Assembly (NCBI RefSeq): GCF_900109665.1
Contig: NZ_FOAO01000006.1
Coordinates: forward strand, 1-64,000
DNA length: 64,000 bases
Source of the DNA: Blastococcus sp. DSM 46786
Lineage (GTDB): Bacteria > Actinomycetota > Actinomycetes > Mycobacteriales > Geodermatophilaceae
Reading direction: 5' to 3'
A model generated the notes under the pieces. That model was not told the DNA's origin. It did no database searches and saw nothing but the letters and a program-made list of their open reading frames with translations. Of the stretch, positions 7,648 through 16,974 are shown piece by piece. Position 1 is the stretch's first letter. Every line of letters begins with the position of its first letter. The position numbers were made by a program, and so were the translations under genes.

Positions 7648-8178
7648 ATGCGCCGCACCCTGCTCCGGTCCGGGCTCCTGCCCGCCGCGACCGCCCTCGT
7701 CCTGCTCACCGGCTGCAGCGGTTCGGAGCCCGAGGACACCACCGCCTCCGAGACGACCACCGCCTCCCCGCAGACCTCGGCGCCCGAGGAGACCACCGCC
7801 TCCGAGACCCCGTCCGCCGCCGGCAGCGAGTTCTGCACGGAGGCGACCGGCATCGTGGAACGCCTCACCAGCAACGCCACGGCCGGGAACCCCGCCGACC
7901 TGCCGCAGACCTTCCAGGCCGCGGCGCAGGAGATCCGCGCCCTCGAGGCGCCCGAGGAGCTCGCCGCGGACTGGAACGCGCTGGCCGACGGCGTCGAGGA
8001 GATCGCGACCACCCTGCAGGACATCGACCCCACCGACCCGAACGCGCTGGCCACCCTCCAGGAGCGGCTCGCCCCGCTGCAGCAGGAGCTGAGCCAGTCC
8101 TCCGACAACGTGGAGCAGTACCTGGTCGAGGAGTGCGGGCTGGGCCTGCCCACCGAGGAGAGCGCGCCGACCGGCTGA
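7648..8178 (+). CDS. Secreted lipoprotein, unknown function
   Basis: 176 residues. Signal peptide MRRTLLRSGLLPAATALVLL then TGC gives a lipobox LLTGC with Cys23. A Thr/Ser/Glu linker follows, then a helical acidic domain (ADLPQTFQAAAQEIRALEAPEEL, VEEIATTLQDIDPTDPNAL) with two Cys (FCTEA and EECGL) that could form a disulfide. No family is recognised. The TAGCCT box at 7636-7641 lies six bases before ATG, which suggests a leaderless transcript. It is divergent from the hydrolase cassette and convergent with the M23 gene. Confidence 0.75.
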   Translation: MRRTLLRSGLLPAATALVLLTGCSGSEPEDTTASETTTASPQTSAPEETTASETPSAAGSEFCTEATGIVERLTSNATAGNPADLPQTFQAAAQEIRALEAPEELAADWNALADGVEEIATTLQDIDPTDPNALATLQERLAPLQQELSQSSDNVEQYLVEECGLGLPTEESAPTG

Positions 8179-8197
8179 GCGCCGGCGCGGCTCGCGC

Positions 8198-9577
8198 TCA
8201 GCCGCCGCAGCCGCCGACGAACACCCCGCGCGCGTTGAGCCACGGCACGGGGTCGACGTGACCACCGTGCATCCGCCCGCTCGGGTGGACCTCGAAGTGC
8301 AGGTGCGGGCCGGTGGACTGGCCCCGGTTGCCGACCTCGGCGATCCGCTCCCCCGCCGACACGCGCTCACCGGCGGTGACGAAGTACCGGTTGACGTGGC
8401 CGTACACGGTGACCGCGCCGTCGTCGCCCTCGATGTAGACCGCGTAGCCGAAGCCGGTGGCGGTGCCGGCACGCCGCACGACGCCGCTGGTGACCGCGTA
8501 CACGGGAGTCCCGATCGGGGCGGCGATGTCCACGCCCCCGTGCAGGGCTCCCCAGCGCCAGCCGTAGCAGCTGGACACCCGGCCCGACGTCGGCTTGACG
8601 TACCCGGACCCGCCGACCGCACCGCCGCCGCCATCGCCACCCCCGCTGCTGCTGTCGCCGCCCGCGTCGGCACGGTTCCGGGCCGCTTCCGCCTCGGCCT
8701 CGGCCTCCCGGGCGGCGCGCTCGGCCGCCTCCCGCGCGGCGGCCTCCTCAGCAGCCTTCTGCGCGGCCCACTGGTCGTAGGCGTTGCGCGCGCCCTGCAG
8801 CTCCAGCAGCTGGATCTGGGCCGCCTGGAGCTGCTGCTCGTACTCGGCCTTCTGCGCCTCGATCTCGGCGTAGGCCGCCTGCTGGGTGGCGAGCTGCGCG
8901 TCGGCCGCCGCCTTGGCGGCCTCGGCGGTGTCCTCCGCGGCCGCGCGCTCGTCGCGCGTCGCCCGCGCGCTCGACTCGGCGTTGGCCTGCCGGACGCGAG
9001 CGATCTCGAACTGGCCCAGGACATCGAGCTGGTTGGCCGCGACGTAGTCGAGCATCGCGGCGCGCTGGATCAGCTCGCCGGGCCCCTCGGAGTCCAGCAG
9101 GGCCGCGGAGCTGGTCAGGCTCCCGCCGTTCATGTAGCTCTCGCGGGAGAACTCCGCGATCCGCAGCTCCGCCGCCACGACCGCCTCGTCGGCGGCCCGC
9201 AGCTCGGCGGCCGCCCGGTCCGCGGCCTCCTGGGCCAGCTGCAGCTCCTCCACCGCCGCCTCGTAGGCCGTCCCGGCGGCCTCGGCCAGCACGCCGACGC
9301 GCTCGAGGTCGGCCTCGGCGGTGGCGACGAGGGCGCGGATCCGGCCCACCTCCGCGGCGGCCGCGTCCTGCTGGCTCCGCGCCGAGCCGATCTGACCGTC
9401 GGTCGGGTTCGGCGGGGGCGCCGGCACGGCGACGGCGGGCGCAGACGTGAGCACCAGCGCGGCTCCGGCGACGACCCCGACCAGGGCGGTGCGCAGCGGG
9501 CGGGGTGAGCGGCCCGCGACGGGACGGCGGCGGCCGGCCCGCGGAGTCGCCGGTCCGTGCGAACGGCGCTGGGACAT
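8198..9577 (-). CDS. M23 peptidoglycan hydrolase with coiled-coil domain
   Basis: 459 residues. ATG 9577 is chosen over the longer frame because AGGGAGCG precedes it. After a basic N-terminus and a signal helix (TALVGVVAGAALVLTSAPAVA), a long Ala/Glu/Gln-rich coiled coil runs to about residue 290. A Ser/Gly linker follows, then the LytM/M23 zinc peptidase domain with HGGVDIAAPIGTPVYAV (first His and Asp ligands) and GQSTGPHLHFEV (HxH). This layout is that of envelope proteins acting in cell separation (NlpD/EnvC- or RipA-adjacent type). Both metal motifs are intact, so it is probably an active endopeptidase. Secreted or tethered outside the membrane. Confidence 0.88.
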   Translation of the reverse strand: MSQRRSHGPATPRAGRRRPVAGRSPRPLRTALVGVVAGAALVLTSAPAVAVPAPPPNPTDGQIGSARSQQDAAAAEVGRIRALVATAEADLERVGVLAEAAGTAYEAAVEELQLAQEAADRAAAELRAADEAVVAAELRIAEFSRESYMNGGSLTSSAALLDSEGPGELIQRAAMLDYVAANQLDVLGQFEIARVRQANAESSARATRDERAAAEDTAEAAKAAADAQLATQQAAYAEIEAQKAEYEQQLQAAQIQLLELQGARNAYDQWAAQKAAEEAAAREAAERAAREAEAEAEAARNRADAGGDSSSGGGDGGGGAVGGSGYVKPTSGRVSSCYGWRWGALHGGVDIAAPIGTPVYAVTSGVVRRAGTATGFGYAVYIEGDDGAVTVYGHVNRYFVTAGERVSAGERIAEVGNRGQSTGPHLHFEVHPSGRMHGGHVDPVPWLNARGVFVGGCGG

Positions 9578-9868
9578 GTGCTCGCTCCCTGGGGAAGAGG
9601 GTGGGGCGGTGTGGCCTGCGAACGGTCCCACTGTCACCTGGAGTCACAAAGGCAACACGCGGCGCCCACGCCGGGCCGCGCGCAGAACGTTCGGTGACCG
9701 TCTCGTCGCGATCGGTATGTCGACACCGGCGGCCTGCCCGACCACCCCGCACTAGCCGCCGGGCCGCTCCAGCTCGTGCGCGAGCGCGATCGCCACCGAC
9801 TGCCGCTCGCCGCCGGAGAGCGTGCCCAGCGGGCGCTCCGCGCCGTTCGGGCGGCCTAGGCTCTCGTC
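9578..9868. other. Spacer between the M23 gene and the dehydrogenase
   Basis: Holds the M23 promoter side (a direct repeat of GTCAC at 9635-9639 and 9650-9654), the ABC-ATPase remnant (9752-9860) and the dehydrogenase -10 box TAGGCT at 9857-9862. No riboswitch fold was recognised before the M23 gene. Confidence 0.5.
9752..9860 (-). pseudogene. Remnant of an ABC ATPase (signature motif only)
   Basis: Minus strand reads RPNGAERPLGTLSGGERQS then VAIALAHELERPGG and a TAG stop. LSGGERQSVAIALA is the ABC signature motif and the helix after it. No Walker A, Walker B or D-loop is nearby: the sequence downstream is the M23 promoter region and upstream is the antisense of the dehydrogenase gene. It looks like a leftover of a lost or truncated transporter or repair ATPase gene. 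Confidence 0.45.
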
Positions 9869-10933
9869 GTGGACGTGCTGACATCCGGTCATGAGCAGGT
9901 CGTCTTCTGCAGCGATCCCCGGTCGGGGTTGAGGGCGATCATCGCCATCCACTCGACCGCGCTCGGGCCGGCGCTGGGGGGCACGCGCTTCTACCCCTAC
10001 GCCGACGAGGACGCGGCGGTGGCCGACGTGCTGCGGCTGTCGGCCGCCATGTCGTACAAGAACAGCCTGGCCGGCCTGGACCTCGGCGGCGGCAAGGCCG
10101 TGATCATCGGGGATCCTCGCGCGGACAGGACCGAAGGGCTGCTGCGGGCCTACGGGCGGTTCGTGGAGTCGCTGGGCGGGCGCTACCTCACCGCCTGCGA
10201 CGTCGGCACGTCCAACGCCGACCTCGACCTCGTGGGCCGCGAGACGCGGTACGCGCACGGCCGGTCGGAGGCCTACGGCGGGTGCGGCGACTCCTCCGTG
10301 CTGACCGCCTACGGGGTCTTCCAGGGCATGCGGGCGGCCGCCCAGCACTGCTGGGGGATGCCGTCGCTGGCGGACCGGACCGTCGCCGTGGCGGGCGTGG
10401 GCAAGGTCGGCTCGTGGCTCGTCGACCACCTGGTCCAGGACGGCGCCGACGTGGTGGTCACCGACGTCGATCCCGGCGCCGTGGAGCGGGTGCGGACCCG
10501 GCACCCGCAGGTGCGCGCCGCCGCCGACACCGCCGCCCTGGTGCGGACGCCGCACGACGTCTACGCACCCTGCGCCCTCGGCGGGGCGCTGGACGAGGAG
10601 ACCGTGGCGGCGCTGACCGGCCGGATCGTCTGCGGCGGCGCGAACAACCAGCTCGCCGACCCGGAGGCGGCCGAGCGGCTGCGCGCCCGCGGCATCCTCT
10701 ACGCACCCGACTACCTGGTGAACGCCGGCGGCGTGATCCAGGTGGAGGACGAGCGGCACGGCTTCTCGTTCGATCGCGCCCGGGCCAAGGCGTCGGGGAT
10801 CTTCGACGTCGCCCTGCGGGTGTTCGCGCTGGCCGACGCCGAGGGCGTCTCCCCGGCCGTCGCCGCCGACCGGCTGGCCCAGGAGCGGATCGACTCGGTC
10901 GGCCGGCTGGCCACGATCCGGCTCCCGCGTTGA
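9869..10933 (+). CDS. Leu/Val/Phe-type amino acid dehydrogenase
   Basis: 354 residues. Members convert branched-chain or aromatic amino acids to 2-oxo acids with NAD, releasing ammonia. Visible here: the substrate-domain lysines Lys64 ([10 protein letters not shown]) and Lys76 (DLGGGKAVI), [12 protein letters not shown], the Rossmann motif [15 protein letters not shown], and the late [14 protein letters not shown] stretch. Length matches leucine/valine dehydrogenases. The GTG start lies six bases after TAGGCT (9857-9862), so the message is probably leaderless. Substrate preference (Val, Leu or Phe) cannot be fixed from sequence; branched-chain amino acid breakdown is the likeliest use. Confidence 0.88.
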   Translation: MDVLTSGHEQVVFCSDPRSGLRAIIAIHSTALGPALGGTRFYPYADEDAAVADVLRLSAAMSYKNSLAGLDLGGGKAVIIGDPRADRTEGLLRAYGRFVESLGGRYLTACDVGTSNADLDLVGRETRYAHGRSEAYGGCGDSSVLTAYGVFQGMRAAAQHCWGMPSLADRTVAVAGVGKVGSWLVDHLVQDGADVVVTDVDPGAVERVRTRHPQVRAAADTAALVRTPHDVYAPCALGGALDEETVAALTGRIVCGGANNQLADPEAAERLRARGILYAPDYLVNAGGVIQVEDERHGFSFDRARAKASGIFDVALRVFALADAEGVSPAVAADRLAQERIDSVGRLATIRLPR

Positions 10934-11095
10934 GCGGCGGAGGGCTCGCGCACCTCCGGAGGGGGAGGGCGTGTGCCCCTCGCCGATCCGTGTCGTAATG
11001 TTGTCCGAGACATAGTCACTCAGTCGGGGTCGCCACGCGGGCCGCATCAGCCGCTTGGCTGGGCCTCCGCACTCCGTAATGAGGGGGTCGAGCCG

Positions 11096-11317
11096 ATGGG
11101 GCGCGGCCGAGCGAAGGCCAAGCAGACACGCGTGGCCCGTGAGCTCAAGTACAGCTCACCGAACACCGACCTCTCCGCGCTGCAGCGGGAGCTGGCCGGT
11201 TCTCCGTCGACGTACACCGCGCCCAGCGCGGCGAACGACGACGAGGACGAGGACGACGAGTACGCCGACCGCTGGGCGGACGACGACTCGGACGACGACT
11301 GGGCGGCCAGCCGCTAA
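11096..11317 (+). CDS. DUF3073 family protein
   Basis: 73 residues, MGRGRAKAKQTRVARELKY then a Ser/Thr middle and a very acidic tail (DDEDEDDEYADRWADDDSDD). The basic start and ELKYSSPNTDL are the hallmark of DUF3073, a small conserved actinobacterial protein of unknown role that is found next to purM in mycobacteria too. A strong ribosome site GAGGGGG precedes ATG 11096. It is convergent with purM and followed by a hairpin at 11350. Confidence 0.88.
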   Translation: MGRGRAKAKQTRVARELKYSSPNTDLSALQRELAGSPSTYTAPSAANDDEDEDDEYADRWADDDSDDDWAASR

Positions 11318-11349
11318 CCGGCGGCCCGACCAGCTGATCCGTCCGATCC

Positions 11350-11385
11350 CACGACACCGCAGCCCTCCGGGGCAGCGGTGTCGTG
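11350..11385 (+). terminator. Terminator after the DUF3073 gene
   Basis: Perfect 11-base stem, CACGACACCGC (11350-11360) with GCGGTGTCGTG (11375-11385), 14-base loop. Confidence 0.8.
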
Positions 11386-11499
11386 GCGTTGCGTGCCGGG
11401 ATCCGGGTCGTCCGGCGGCCCCGCGCGAGCCCTGAGCCCGCGTGATCCCGGGCACGTCGTCGCCGCCCCGGCTCCGCAGCGCTCAGGCGGCGACCACGG

Positions 11500-11525
11500 A
11501 CCCGGGGCGGGGGAACGCCCGGGGC
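11500..11525 (-). terminator. Likely purM terminator
   Basis: An imperfect GC hairpin (CCCGGGGCG pairing with CGCCCGGGG across a small loop) lies directly downstream of the purM stop codon. Confidence 0.45.
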
Positions 11526-11529
11526 GTCG

Positions 11530-12588
11530 TCAGCGGTAGGTGCCGACGAGCTCGGCGGCCGACGGGCCGCCGGCCTGCTCGCGCACGGTGCCGACGACCC
11601 ACGCGGGCACGCCGCGCGCGGTGAGCAGCGCGACGGCGGCGTCCGCCTGCTCCGGCGCCACCGACGCCACCATGCCGACGCCGCAGTTGAAGGCCCGCTC
11701 GCTCTCCGCCCGCGGCACCCCGTGCTCCTCCATGAGCCGGACGGCGGCCGGGAGGGCCCAGGTGGAGCGGTCGAGGACCGCCTGCAGGCCCTCGGGGACG
11801 ACCCGCGCGGTGTTCCCGGCCAGCCCGCCGCCGGTGATGTGCGCGTAGGCGTGCACCGCCCCGACGCCGAGCTCCTCGACCAGGGCGAGGCAGTCGCGGG
11901 CGTAGATGCGGGTGGGCTCGAGCAGCTCGTCGCCCAGCGGCCGATCCAGGCCGGCCGGCGTGGCGGTGAGGTCCAGCCCGGCGGCGGAGACGACGCGCCG
12001 CACGAGCGAGTAGCCGTTGGAGTGGAAGCCGCTGGCGGCCATGGCGATCACCGCGTCGCCGGCGCGCACCCGCTCGGGGCCCAGCACGGCGTCGGCCTCC
12101 ACGACCCCGACAGCGGTGGCGGCGAGGTCGTACTCGTCGGCGTCCATGAGGTCGCCGTGCTCGGCGGTCTCGCCCCCGACCAGCGCGGCGCCGGCCAGCG
12201 TGCAGCCGGCGGCGATGCCGGTGACGATGGCCGCGATGCGCTCCGGCACGACCGTGCCGCAGGCCACGTAGTCCTGGAGGAACAGCGGCTCGGCACCGCA
12301 GGCCACCAGGTCGTCGACGACCATCGCGACCAGGTCGATGCCGACAGTGTCGTGCCGGTCCAGCTGCCGGGCCAGGGCGATCTTCGTCCCGACGCCGTCG
12401 GTGGAGGAGGCCAGCAGCGGCCGGCGGTACTTCTGCACGTCGAGGGCGAAGAGGCCGGCGAACCCACCGAGCCCGCCCACGACCTCCGGCCGGTGGGTGC
12501 GCTCGACCGCGGTCTTCATCAGGGTGACGGCACGCTCACCGGCGTCGATGTCGACACCGGAGGCGGCGTAGGTGAACGTCTCGCTCAC
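11530..12588 (-). CDS. purM: Phosphoribosylformylglycinamidine cyclo-ligase (AIR synthetase)
   Basis: 352 residues. PurM closes FGAM to aminoimidazole ribonucleotide with ATP, the fifth step of de novo purine synthesis in the cytosol. Family motifs are complete: TYAASGVDIDAGERAV at the start, LLASSTDGVGTKI, ALVGGETAEHGDL, AMAASGFHSNGYSLVRR, HITGGGLAGN and RAFNCGVGMV. GTG start at 12588 overlaps the purF stop as GTGA, so it is translated with purF. Second and last gene of the purF-purM unit. Confidence 0.97.
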   Translation of the reverse strand: MSETFTYAASGVDIDAGERAVTLMKTAVERTHRPEVVGGLGGFAGLFALDVQKYRRPLLASSTDGVGTKIALARQLDRHDTVGIDLVAMVVDDLVACGAEPLFLQDYVACGTVVPERIAAIVTGIAAGCTLAGAALVGGETAEHGDLMDADEYDLAATAVGVVEADAVLGPERVRAGDAVIAMAASGFHSNGYSLVRRVVSAAGLDLTATPAGLDRPLGDELLEPTRIYARDCLALVEELGVGAVHAYAHITGGGLAGNTARVVPEGLQAVLDRSTWALPAAVRLMEEHGVPRAESERAFNCGVGMVASVAPEQADAAVALLTARGVPAWVVGTVREQAGGPSAAELVGTYR

Positions 12589-14150
12589 GGCCGCCTCAGC
12601 GCGTCCTCGGCGCCACCGGGCACGATCGCGCTGCCGGCCTGCTGCCCGGTCCAGCCACTCACGGCACGCTGGCCGATGCCCTCGAGCACGTGCTTGCCGA
12701 GCACCTCGGGCTCGCCGAGGTCGATCGGGTACTTGCCGGTGAAGCAGGCGGTGCACAGCCGGTTGACCGGCTGCTCGGTAGCAGCGATCAGCCCCTGCTC
12801 GGAGACGTAGCCCAGCGAGTCGGCGTTGATCGAGGCACGGACGCCGTCGATGTCCAGGCCGTTGGCGATGAGCTCGGCCCGGCTGGCGAAGTCGATCCCG
12901 TAGAAGCAGGGCCACTTGACCGGGGGCGAGGCGATCCGCACGTGCACCTCCACCGCCCCGGCCTCGCGCAGCATCCGGATCAGCGCCCGCTGGGTGTTGC
13001 CGCGCACGATCGAGTCGTCGACGACGACCAGCCGCTTGCCACGGATGACGTCGCGCAGCGGGTTCAGCTTGAGCCGGATGCCCAGCTGCCGGATGGTCTG
13101 GCTGGGCTGGATGAAGGTGCGCCCGACGTAGGAGTTCTTGACCAGGCCCAGCCCGTAGGGGATGCCCGATGCCTCGGCGTACCCGACCGCGGCCGGCACG
13201 CCGGACTCGGGGACCGGGATGACCAGGTCGGCCTCGGCCGGGTGCTCGGCGGCCAGCCGCCGGCCGATCTCGACGCGGGCGGCGTGCACCCCGCGGCCGG
13301 AGATCGTGGTGTCGGGACGGGCGAGGTAGACGTACTCGAAGACGCAGCCCTTGGGGTCGGCGGGGGCGAAGTGCTGGCTGCGCAGGCCGTTCTCGTCGAT
13401 GGCGATCAGCTCACCGGGCTCGACCTCGCGGACGACCGAGGCCCCGACGATGTCGAGCGCCGCCGTCTCGCTGGCCACGACCCAGCCGCGCTCCAGGCGG
13501 CCGAGCACCAGCGGCCGCACGCCCTGCGGGTCGCGGGCGGCGTAGAGCGTGTCCTCGTCCATGAAGGTGAGGCTGAACGCGCCGCGCAGCTGCGGCAGCA
13601 CCTCCATGGCGGCGGCCTCGACCGAGAGGTCGGGGCGGGCGGCGATGAGCGCGGTGACCAGGTCGGAGTCGTTGGTGGCCACGAAGGCACCCGGGACCCC
13701 CGCGTCGGCGGCCCTGCTGGCGAGCTCCGCGGTGTTCACCAGGTTGCCGTTGTGGCACAGCGCCAGGCCGGTGCCGGCCTCCGTGGTGCGGAACGTGGGC
13801 TGGGCGTTCTCCCAGGTGGAGGCCCCGGTGGTGGAGTACCGGGCGTGGCCGACCGCCAGGTGGCCGCGCAGACTGCCGAGGGTCGACTCGTCGAAGACCT
13901 GGCTGACCAGGCCGAGGTCCTTGTAGACGACGACCGAGACGCCGTCGGACACCGCGATGCCGGCCGCCTCCTGCCCTCGGTGCTGCAGGGCGTACAGGCC
14001 GAAATAGGTCAGCTTCGCGACCTCCTCACCCGGCGCCCAGACACCGAAGACGCCGCAGGCGTCCTGGGGGCCGGGGAACTGGGGATCGAGGTCGTGCGTC
14101 AGCCGTCCATCACCACGGGGCACGAGGTCGAGCGTACCGGCGTCCGTCAC
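12585..14150 (-). CDS. purF: Amidophosphoribosyltransferase
   Basis: 521 residues. PurF makes 5-phosphoribosylamine from PRPP and glutamine, the committed step of purine synthesis. GTG 14150 is preferred because GGAGG lies eight bases before it. A 31-residue propeptide ends before Cys32 (PQDACGVFGVW), which becomes the N-terminal nucleophile after self-cleavage. The PRPP loop is VVVDDSIVRGNTQR. Cysteines in DPKGCVFEY, VKWPCFYG and RLCTACFTG match the four ligands of the Bacillus-type 4Fe-4S enzyme. It is co-transcribed with purM; the upstream gap is shared with the divergent DUF5701 gene. Confidence 0.97.
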   Translation of the reverse strand: MTDAGTLDLVPRGDGRLTHDLDPQFPGPQDACGVFGVWAPGEEVAKLTYFGLYALQHRGQEAAGIAVSDGVSVVVYKDLGLVSQVFDESTLGSLRGHLAVGHARYSTTGASTWENAQPTFRTTEAGTGLALCHNGNLVNTAELASRAADAGVPGAFVATNDSDLVTALIAARPDLSVEAAAMEVLPQLRGAFSLTFMDEDTLYAARDPQGVRPLVLGRLERGWVVASETAALDIVGASVVREVEPGELIAIDENGLRSQHFAPADPKGCVFEYVYLARPDTTISGRGVHAARVEIGRRLAAEHPAEADLVIPVPESGVPAAVGYAEASGIPYGLGLVKNSYVGRTFIQPSQTIRQLGIRLKLNPLRDVIRGKRLVVVDDSIVRGNTQRALIRMLREAGAVEVHVRIASPPVKWPCFYGIDFASRAELIANGLDIDGVRASINADSLGYVSEQGLIAATEQPVNRLCTACFTGKYPIDLGEPEVLGKHVLEGIGQRAVSGWTGQQAGSAIVPGGAEDALRRP

Positions 14151-14307
14151 CTCGCCTCCGAGGCGCTCGCGCGCACCGCGCCGCGTCGCCGGACCGTCCT
14201 CGCTGGTCACCGACCGGATCCGCGCCCGGCCGGCCGCCTCCGGCGGGAACCCCACCAGCCCCACCCGCGTTGAGCGGCAACCCCCTCGCCGCCTCGGAGG
14301 TCCCGCC

Positions 14308-14991
14308 GTGCCCACCACGCCCACCGCTCACCCGCTCGCCCCCCTCCCGCTCGCCCTGCTCCCGGCCGCCCCGCTCCCGGCCGCCACCGCGCAGGCCGAG
14401 CGGTTGATCGCCCTCGGGGTGCCCGGGATCGCCGGCCTCGACCCGGCGGAGCTCCACGCCGCCGCGGGCACCCTCCCCCCGGGTGCCCTGCTGGTGGTGC
14501 ACCCCGACCGGGCCCCGGTGTCGGCGCTCGCCCCGCTGCTCGAGCTCGACGGCCGGCCCGGTTTCGTCGTCGAGGACATGACCGACGTCGACGCGTTCGG
14601 CCCCGCCGGCGGGGTGGAGCTCCCCGCGGACGCGGTCTACGCCGTCACCGGGCTCGACCGGGGTGACGGGATGCGGAACTGGAGCCCCGCCGAGGCGCTC
14701 CCCGCCCTCGGCGCCGCCGGCCGGACCCCGCTCACGCTGGGCGAGGGCGTGCACTGGCTGCTGCAGTGCCCCGAGGTGCTCGAGCGCAACGCCTGCTTCA
14801 TGACCGTGGGCTCCCGGCTGCGGAAGGGCGACGGCCGCCTCGACGCCCGGACGCCGGCGCTGTGGATCAGCAACGGCACCGGACGCGACGGGCGCGAGCG
14901 CCGGGGCGCCCCCAAGGTCGGCTGGTGCTGGGCGGGCAACCGGCACACCTGGCTCGGCATCGCCTCGGCCGCCGCCCGGGTCCCGCGCTGA
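14308..14991 (+). CDS. DUF5701 family protein
   Basis: 227 residues from GTG 14308, preceded by GGAGG at a good distance. The conserved C-terminal half (ERNACFMTVGSRLRKGDGRL, LWISNGTGRDGRERRGAPKV, GWCWAGNRHTWLGIASA) is the DUF5701 signature of actinobacteria. Trp, Cys, His and Asn are unusually conserved there, as in an enzyme or nucleotide-binding pocket, but no function is known. The N-terminal third is Pro/Ala/Leu-rich and variable. It is divergent from purF and convergent with the mscR operon, with a palindrome between. Confidence 0.75.
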   Translation: MPTTPTAHPLAPLPLALLPAAPLPAATAQAERLIALGVPGIAGLDPAELHAAAGTLPPGALLVVHPDRAPVSALAPLLELDGRPGFVVEDMTDVDAFGPAGGVELPADAVYAVTGLDRGDGMRNWSPAEALPALGAAGRTPLTLGEGVHWLLQCPEVLERNACFMTVGSRLRKGDGRLDARTPALWISNGTGRDGRERRGAPKVGWCWAGNRHTWLGIASAAARVPR

Positions 14992-14996
14992 CCCCG

Positions 14997-15058
14997 GGGC
15001 ATAGGAAGCTTTACCTACGGTTTCGAGGCCAGTTCCACACGTAGAGCTTCCTATGCCC
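14997..15058. repeat. AT-richer palindromic element between convergent genes
   Basis: Arms GGGCATAGGAAGCT (14997-15010) and its perfect complement (15045-15058), with a second short pair CTACG/CGTAG inside the 34-base loop. Base composition is clearly less GC-rich than the flanks. It starts just after the DUF5701 stop and ends six bases before the stop of the opposite hydrolase gene, so it can serve as a two-way terminator. Its look (conserved arms, AT-rich) suggests a dispersed repeat. Confidence 0.7.
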
Positions 15059-15063
15059 GGGTC

Positions 15064-15672
15064 TCAGCCGACGTTGCGCAGCTCCGCGGCGATGGTGGTG
15101 TCGTCGCCGTGCCCGGTCTTCACGACGGTGTCGCCGTGCAGGCTGAGCAGCTGCGCGCGGATCGACCTCAGGATCGTCGGGTGGTCGCTGAAGGACCGGC
15201 CGGTCGCACCCGGCCCGCCGCAGAACAGCGTGTCGCCGGTGAAGACGGTGTTCAGGTCCGGGGCGTGCAGGCAGGTGCTGCCCGGCGAGTGACCCGGGGT
15301 GTGCAGCGCGACCAGCCGGGTGCCGGCGACGGTGAACACCGTGCCCGGGTGGAGGTCGCGGTCGGGTCCGGCGTCCGGGTGGGTCATGTCCCACAGCATC
15401 CGGTCGGCAGCGTTGAACCAGATCGGGGCGCCGGTGGCCTCGCGCAGCGCGGGAGCGGCGGTGATGTGGTCGTTGTGCCCGTGGGTGAGGACGATCGCGG
15501 TGACCTCTCGGCCGCCGATCGCCGCCACGATGGGCGCGGCGTCGTGCGGCGCGTCGACGACCAGCACCTGCTCGTCGTCCCCGACCAGCCAGACGTTGTT
15601 CTCGACGTCGAAGTCCTGCCCGTCCAGGGAGAAGACGCCCGGGATCACGACCTGCTCGATGCGTGCGCTCAC
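15064..15672 (-). CDS. Metallo-beta-lactamase fold hydrolase of the mycothiol-formaldehyde operon
   Basis: 202 residues. The metal motif [14 protein letters not shown], then [27 protein letters not shown] and KTGHGDDT give a full glyoxalase-II-like ligand set. GTG 15672 overlaps the mscR stop as GTGA. The same pairing is found in mycobacteria (MscR with a small hydrolase directly after it), and a role in hydrolysing S-formylmycothiol to formate and free mycothiol is the natural inference, though not shown here. Confidence 0.85.
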   Translation of the reverse strand: MSARIEQVVIPGVFSLDGQDFDVENNVWLVGDDEQVLVVDAPHDAAPIVAAIGGREVTAIVLTHGHNDHITAAPALREATGAPIWFNAADRMLWDMTHPDAGPDRDLHPGTVFTVAGTRLVALHTPGHSPGSTCLHAPDLNTVFTGDTLFCGGPGATGRSFSDHPTILRSIRAQLLSLHGDTVVKTGHGDDTTIAAELRNVG

Positions 15673-16760
15673 CGGTCGAACACCACGACCGAGCGCAGCA
15701 CCTCGCCGTGGTGCATCTTCTCGAACGCCTGCTCGACGTCGTCCAGCCCGATCGTCTCGGAGACGAAGGCATCGAGGTCGAAGCGGCCCTGCAGGTAGAG
15801 GTCCACCAGCATCGGGAAGTCGCGGCTGGGCAGGCAGTCGCCGTACCAGGAGGACTTCACCGCGCCGCCGCGGCCGAAGACCTCGATCGCCGGCAGGGTG
15901 ATCTCCATGCCCGGCGTCGGCACGCCGACCATGACCACCCGGCCGGCGAGGTCGCGGGCGTAGAACGCCTGCTCGAACACCTTCGGGTGGCCCACGGCGT
16001 CGATCGCGACGTCCACACCGAACCCGCCGGTGAGCGCCTTGATCGCCTCGACCGGGTCGGTCTCCCGGGAGTTGACCGTGTGGGTGGCGCCGAACTGCTC
16101 GGCCCACTCGAGCTTCCGGTCGTCGATGTCGACGGCGATGATCGTCGTCGCGCCGGCCAGCTTCGCCCCGGCCACCGCGGCATCCCCCACGCCGCCGCAG
16201 CCGAACACGGCCACGGTCTCCCCGCGCTGCACGCCACCGGTGTTGATCGCCGCGCCGACGCCGGCCATGACGCCGCAGCCCAGCAGCCCGGCCGCGGTCG
16301 GCGGAGCTGCGGGATCGACCTTGGTGCACTGCCCGGAGTGGACCAGCGTCTTCTCCGCGAACGCGCCGATGCCCAGCGCAGGGGAGAGCTCCGTGCCGTC
16401 GGTGAGGGTCATCTTCTGCGCGGCGTTGTGGGTGTTGAAGCAGTACTGCAGCTGACCCTTGCGGCAGGCGCGGCACTCCCCGCACACCGCCCGCCAGTTC
16501 AGCACCACGTAATCGCCCACGGCCACGTTCGTCACACCCTCCCCCACGGCCGAGACGACACCGGCCGCCTCGTGACCGAGCAGGAAGGGGAACTCGTCGT
16601 TGATGCCGCCCTCGCGGTAGTGCAGGTCGGTGTGGCACACCCCGCACGCCTGCACGTCCACGACCGCCTCACCGGGACCGGGATCGGGCACCACGATCGT
16701 CTCGACCGACACCGGCAGGCCCTTGCCGCGGGCCACCACACCTCGCACCTCGTACGCCAT
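15669..16760 (-). CDS. mscR: S-(hydroxymethyl)mycothiol dehydrogenase
   Basis: 363 residues. A zinc alcohol dehydrogenase of the NAD/mycothiol-dependent formaldehyde dehydrogenase group, oxidising the formaldehyde-mycothiol adduct to S-formylmycothiol; it also reduces S-nitrosomycothiol. Seen: catalytic zinc region [13 protein letters not shown] with GHEAAG, four structural-zinc cysteines in [15 protein letters not shown], and the NAD motif [18 protein letters not shown] 16760 has no ribosome site, but TAGGCT (16768-16773) lies seven bases upstream, so the message is probably leaderless. It is followed by the coupled hydrolase. Acts in formaldehyde and nitrosative stress. Confidence 0.9.
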   Translation of the reverse strand: MAYEVRGVVARGKGLPVSVETIVVPDPGPGEAVVDVQACGVCHTDLHYREGGINDEFPFLLGHEAAGVVSAVGEGVTNVAVGDYVVLNWRAVCGECRACRKGQLQYCFNTHNAAQKMTLTDGTELSPALGIGAFAEKTLVHSGQCTKVDPAAPPTAAGLLGCGVMAGVGAAINTGGVQRGETVAVFGCGGVGDAAVAGAKLAGATTIIAVDIDDRKLEWAEQFGATHTVNSRETDPVEAIKALTGGFGVDVAIDAVGHPKVFEQAFYARDLAGRVVMVGVPTPGMEITLPAIEVFGRGGAVKSSWYGDCLPSRDFPMLVDLYLQGRFDLDAFVSETIGLDDVEQAFEKMHHGEVLRSVVVFDR

Positions 16761-16974
16761 GTGACGAAGCCTAGGGCCACCCCTGGGACGCACCCCCCGA
16801 CCATCCAGCCCATGGACGGTGAGTCACACCCCGGTCACAGCGGCCTGTTGAACGCGCAATCTGCTGGCGCACCACGTACGGTGCCACGCGATAGCGACCC
16901 AGATCACAGATCATCGGGCGCGTCCCGGTCGCGGCCAACCGGCCGTACCGGTCCCGTCCCCGGAGGTTCTCCCC

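Noticed and set aside
9578-9660. c-di-AMP (ydaO-type) riboswitch before the M23 gene
   Set aside because: The conserved blocks of that riboswitch are not visible, and the leader is too short.
10934-11095. Clear promoter for DUF3073
   Set aside because: TAATGT is present but no -35 box at the right distance could be settled.
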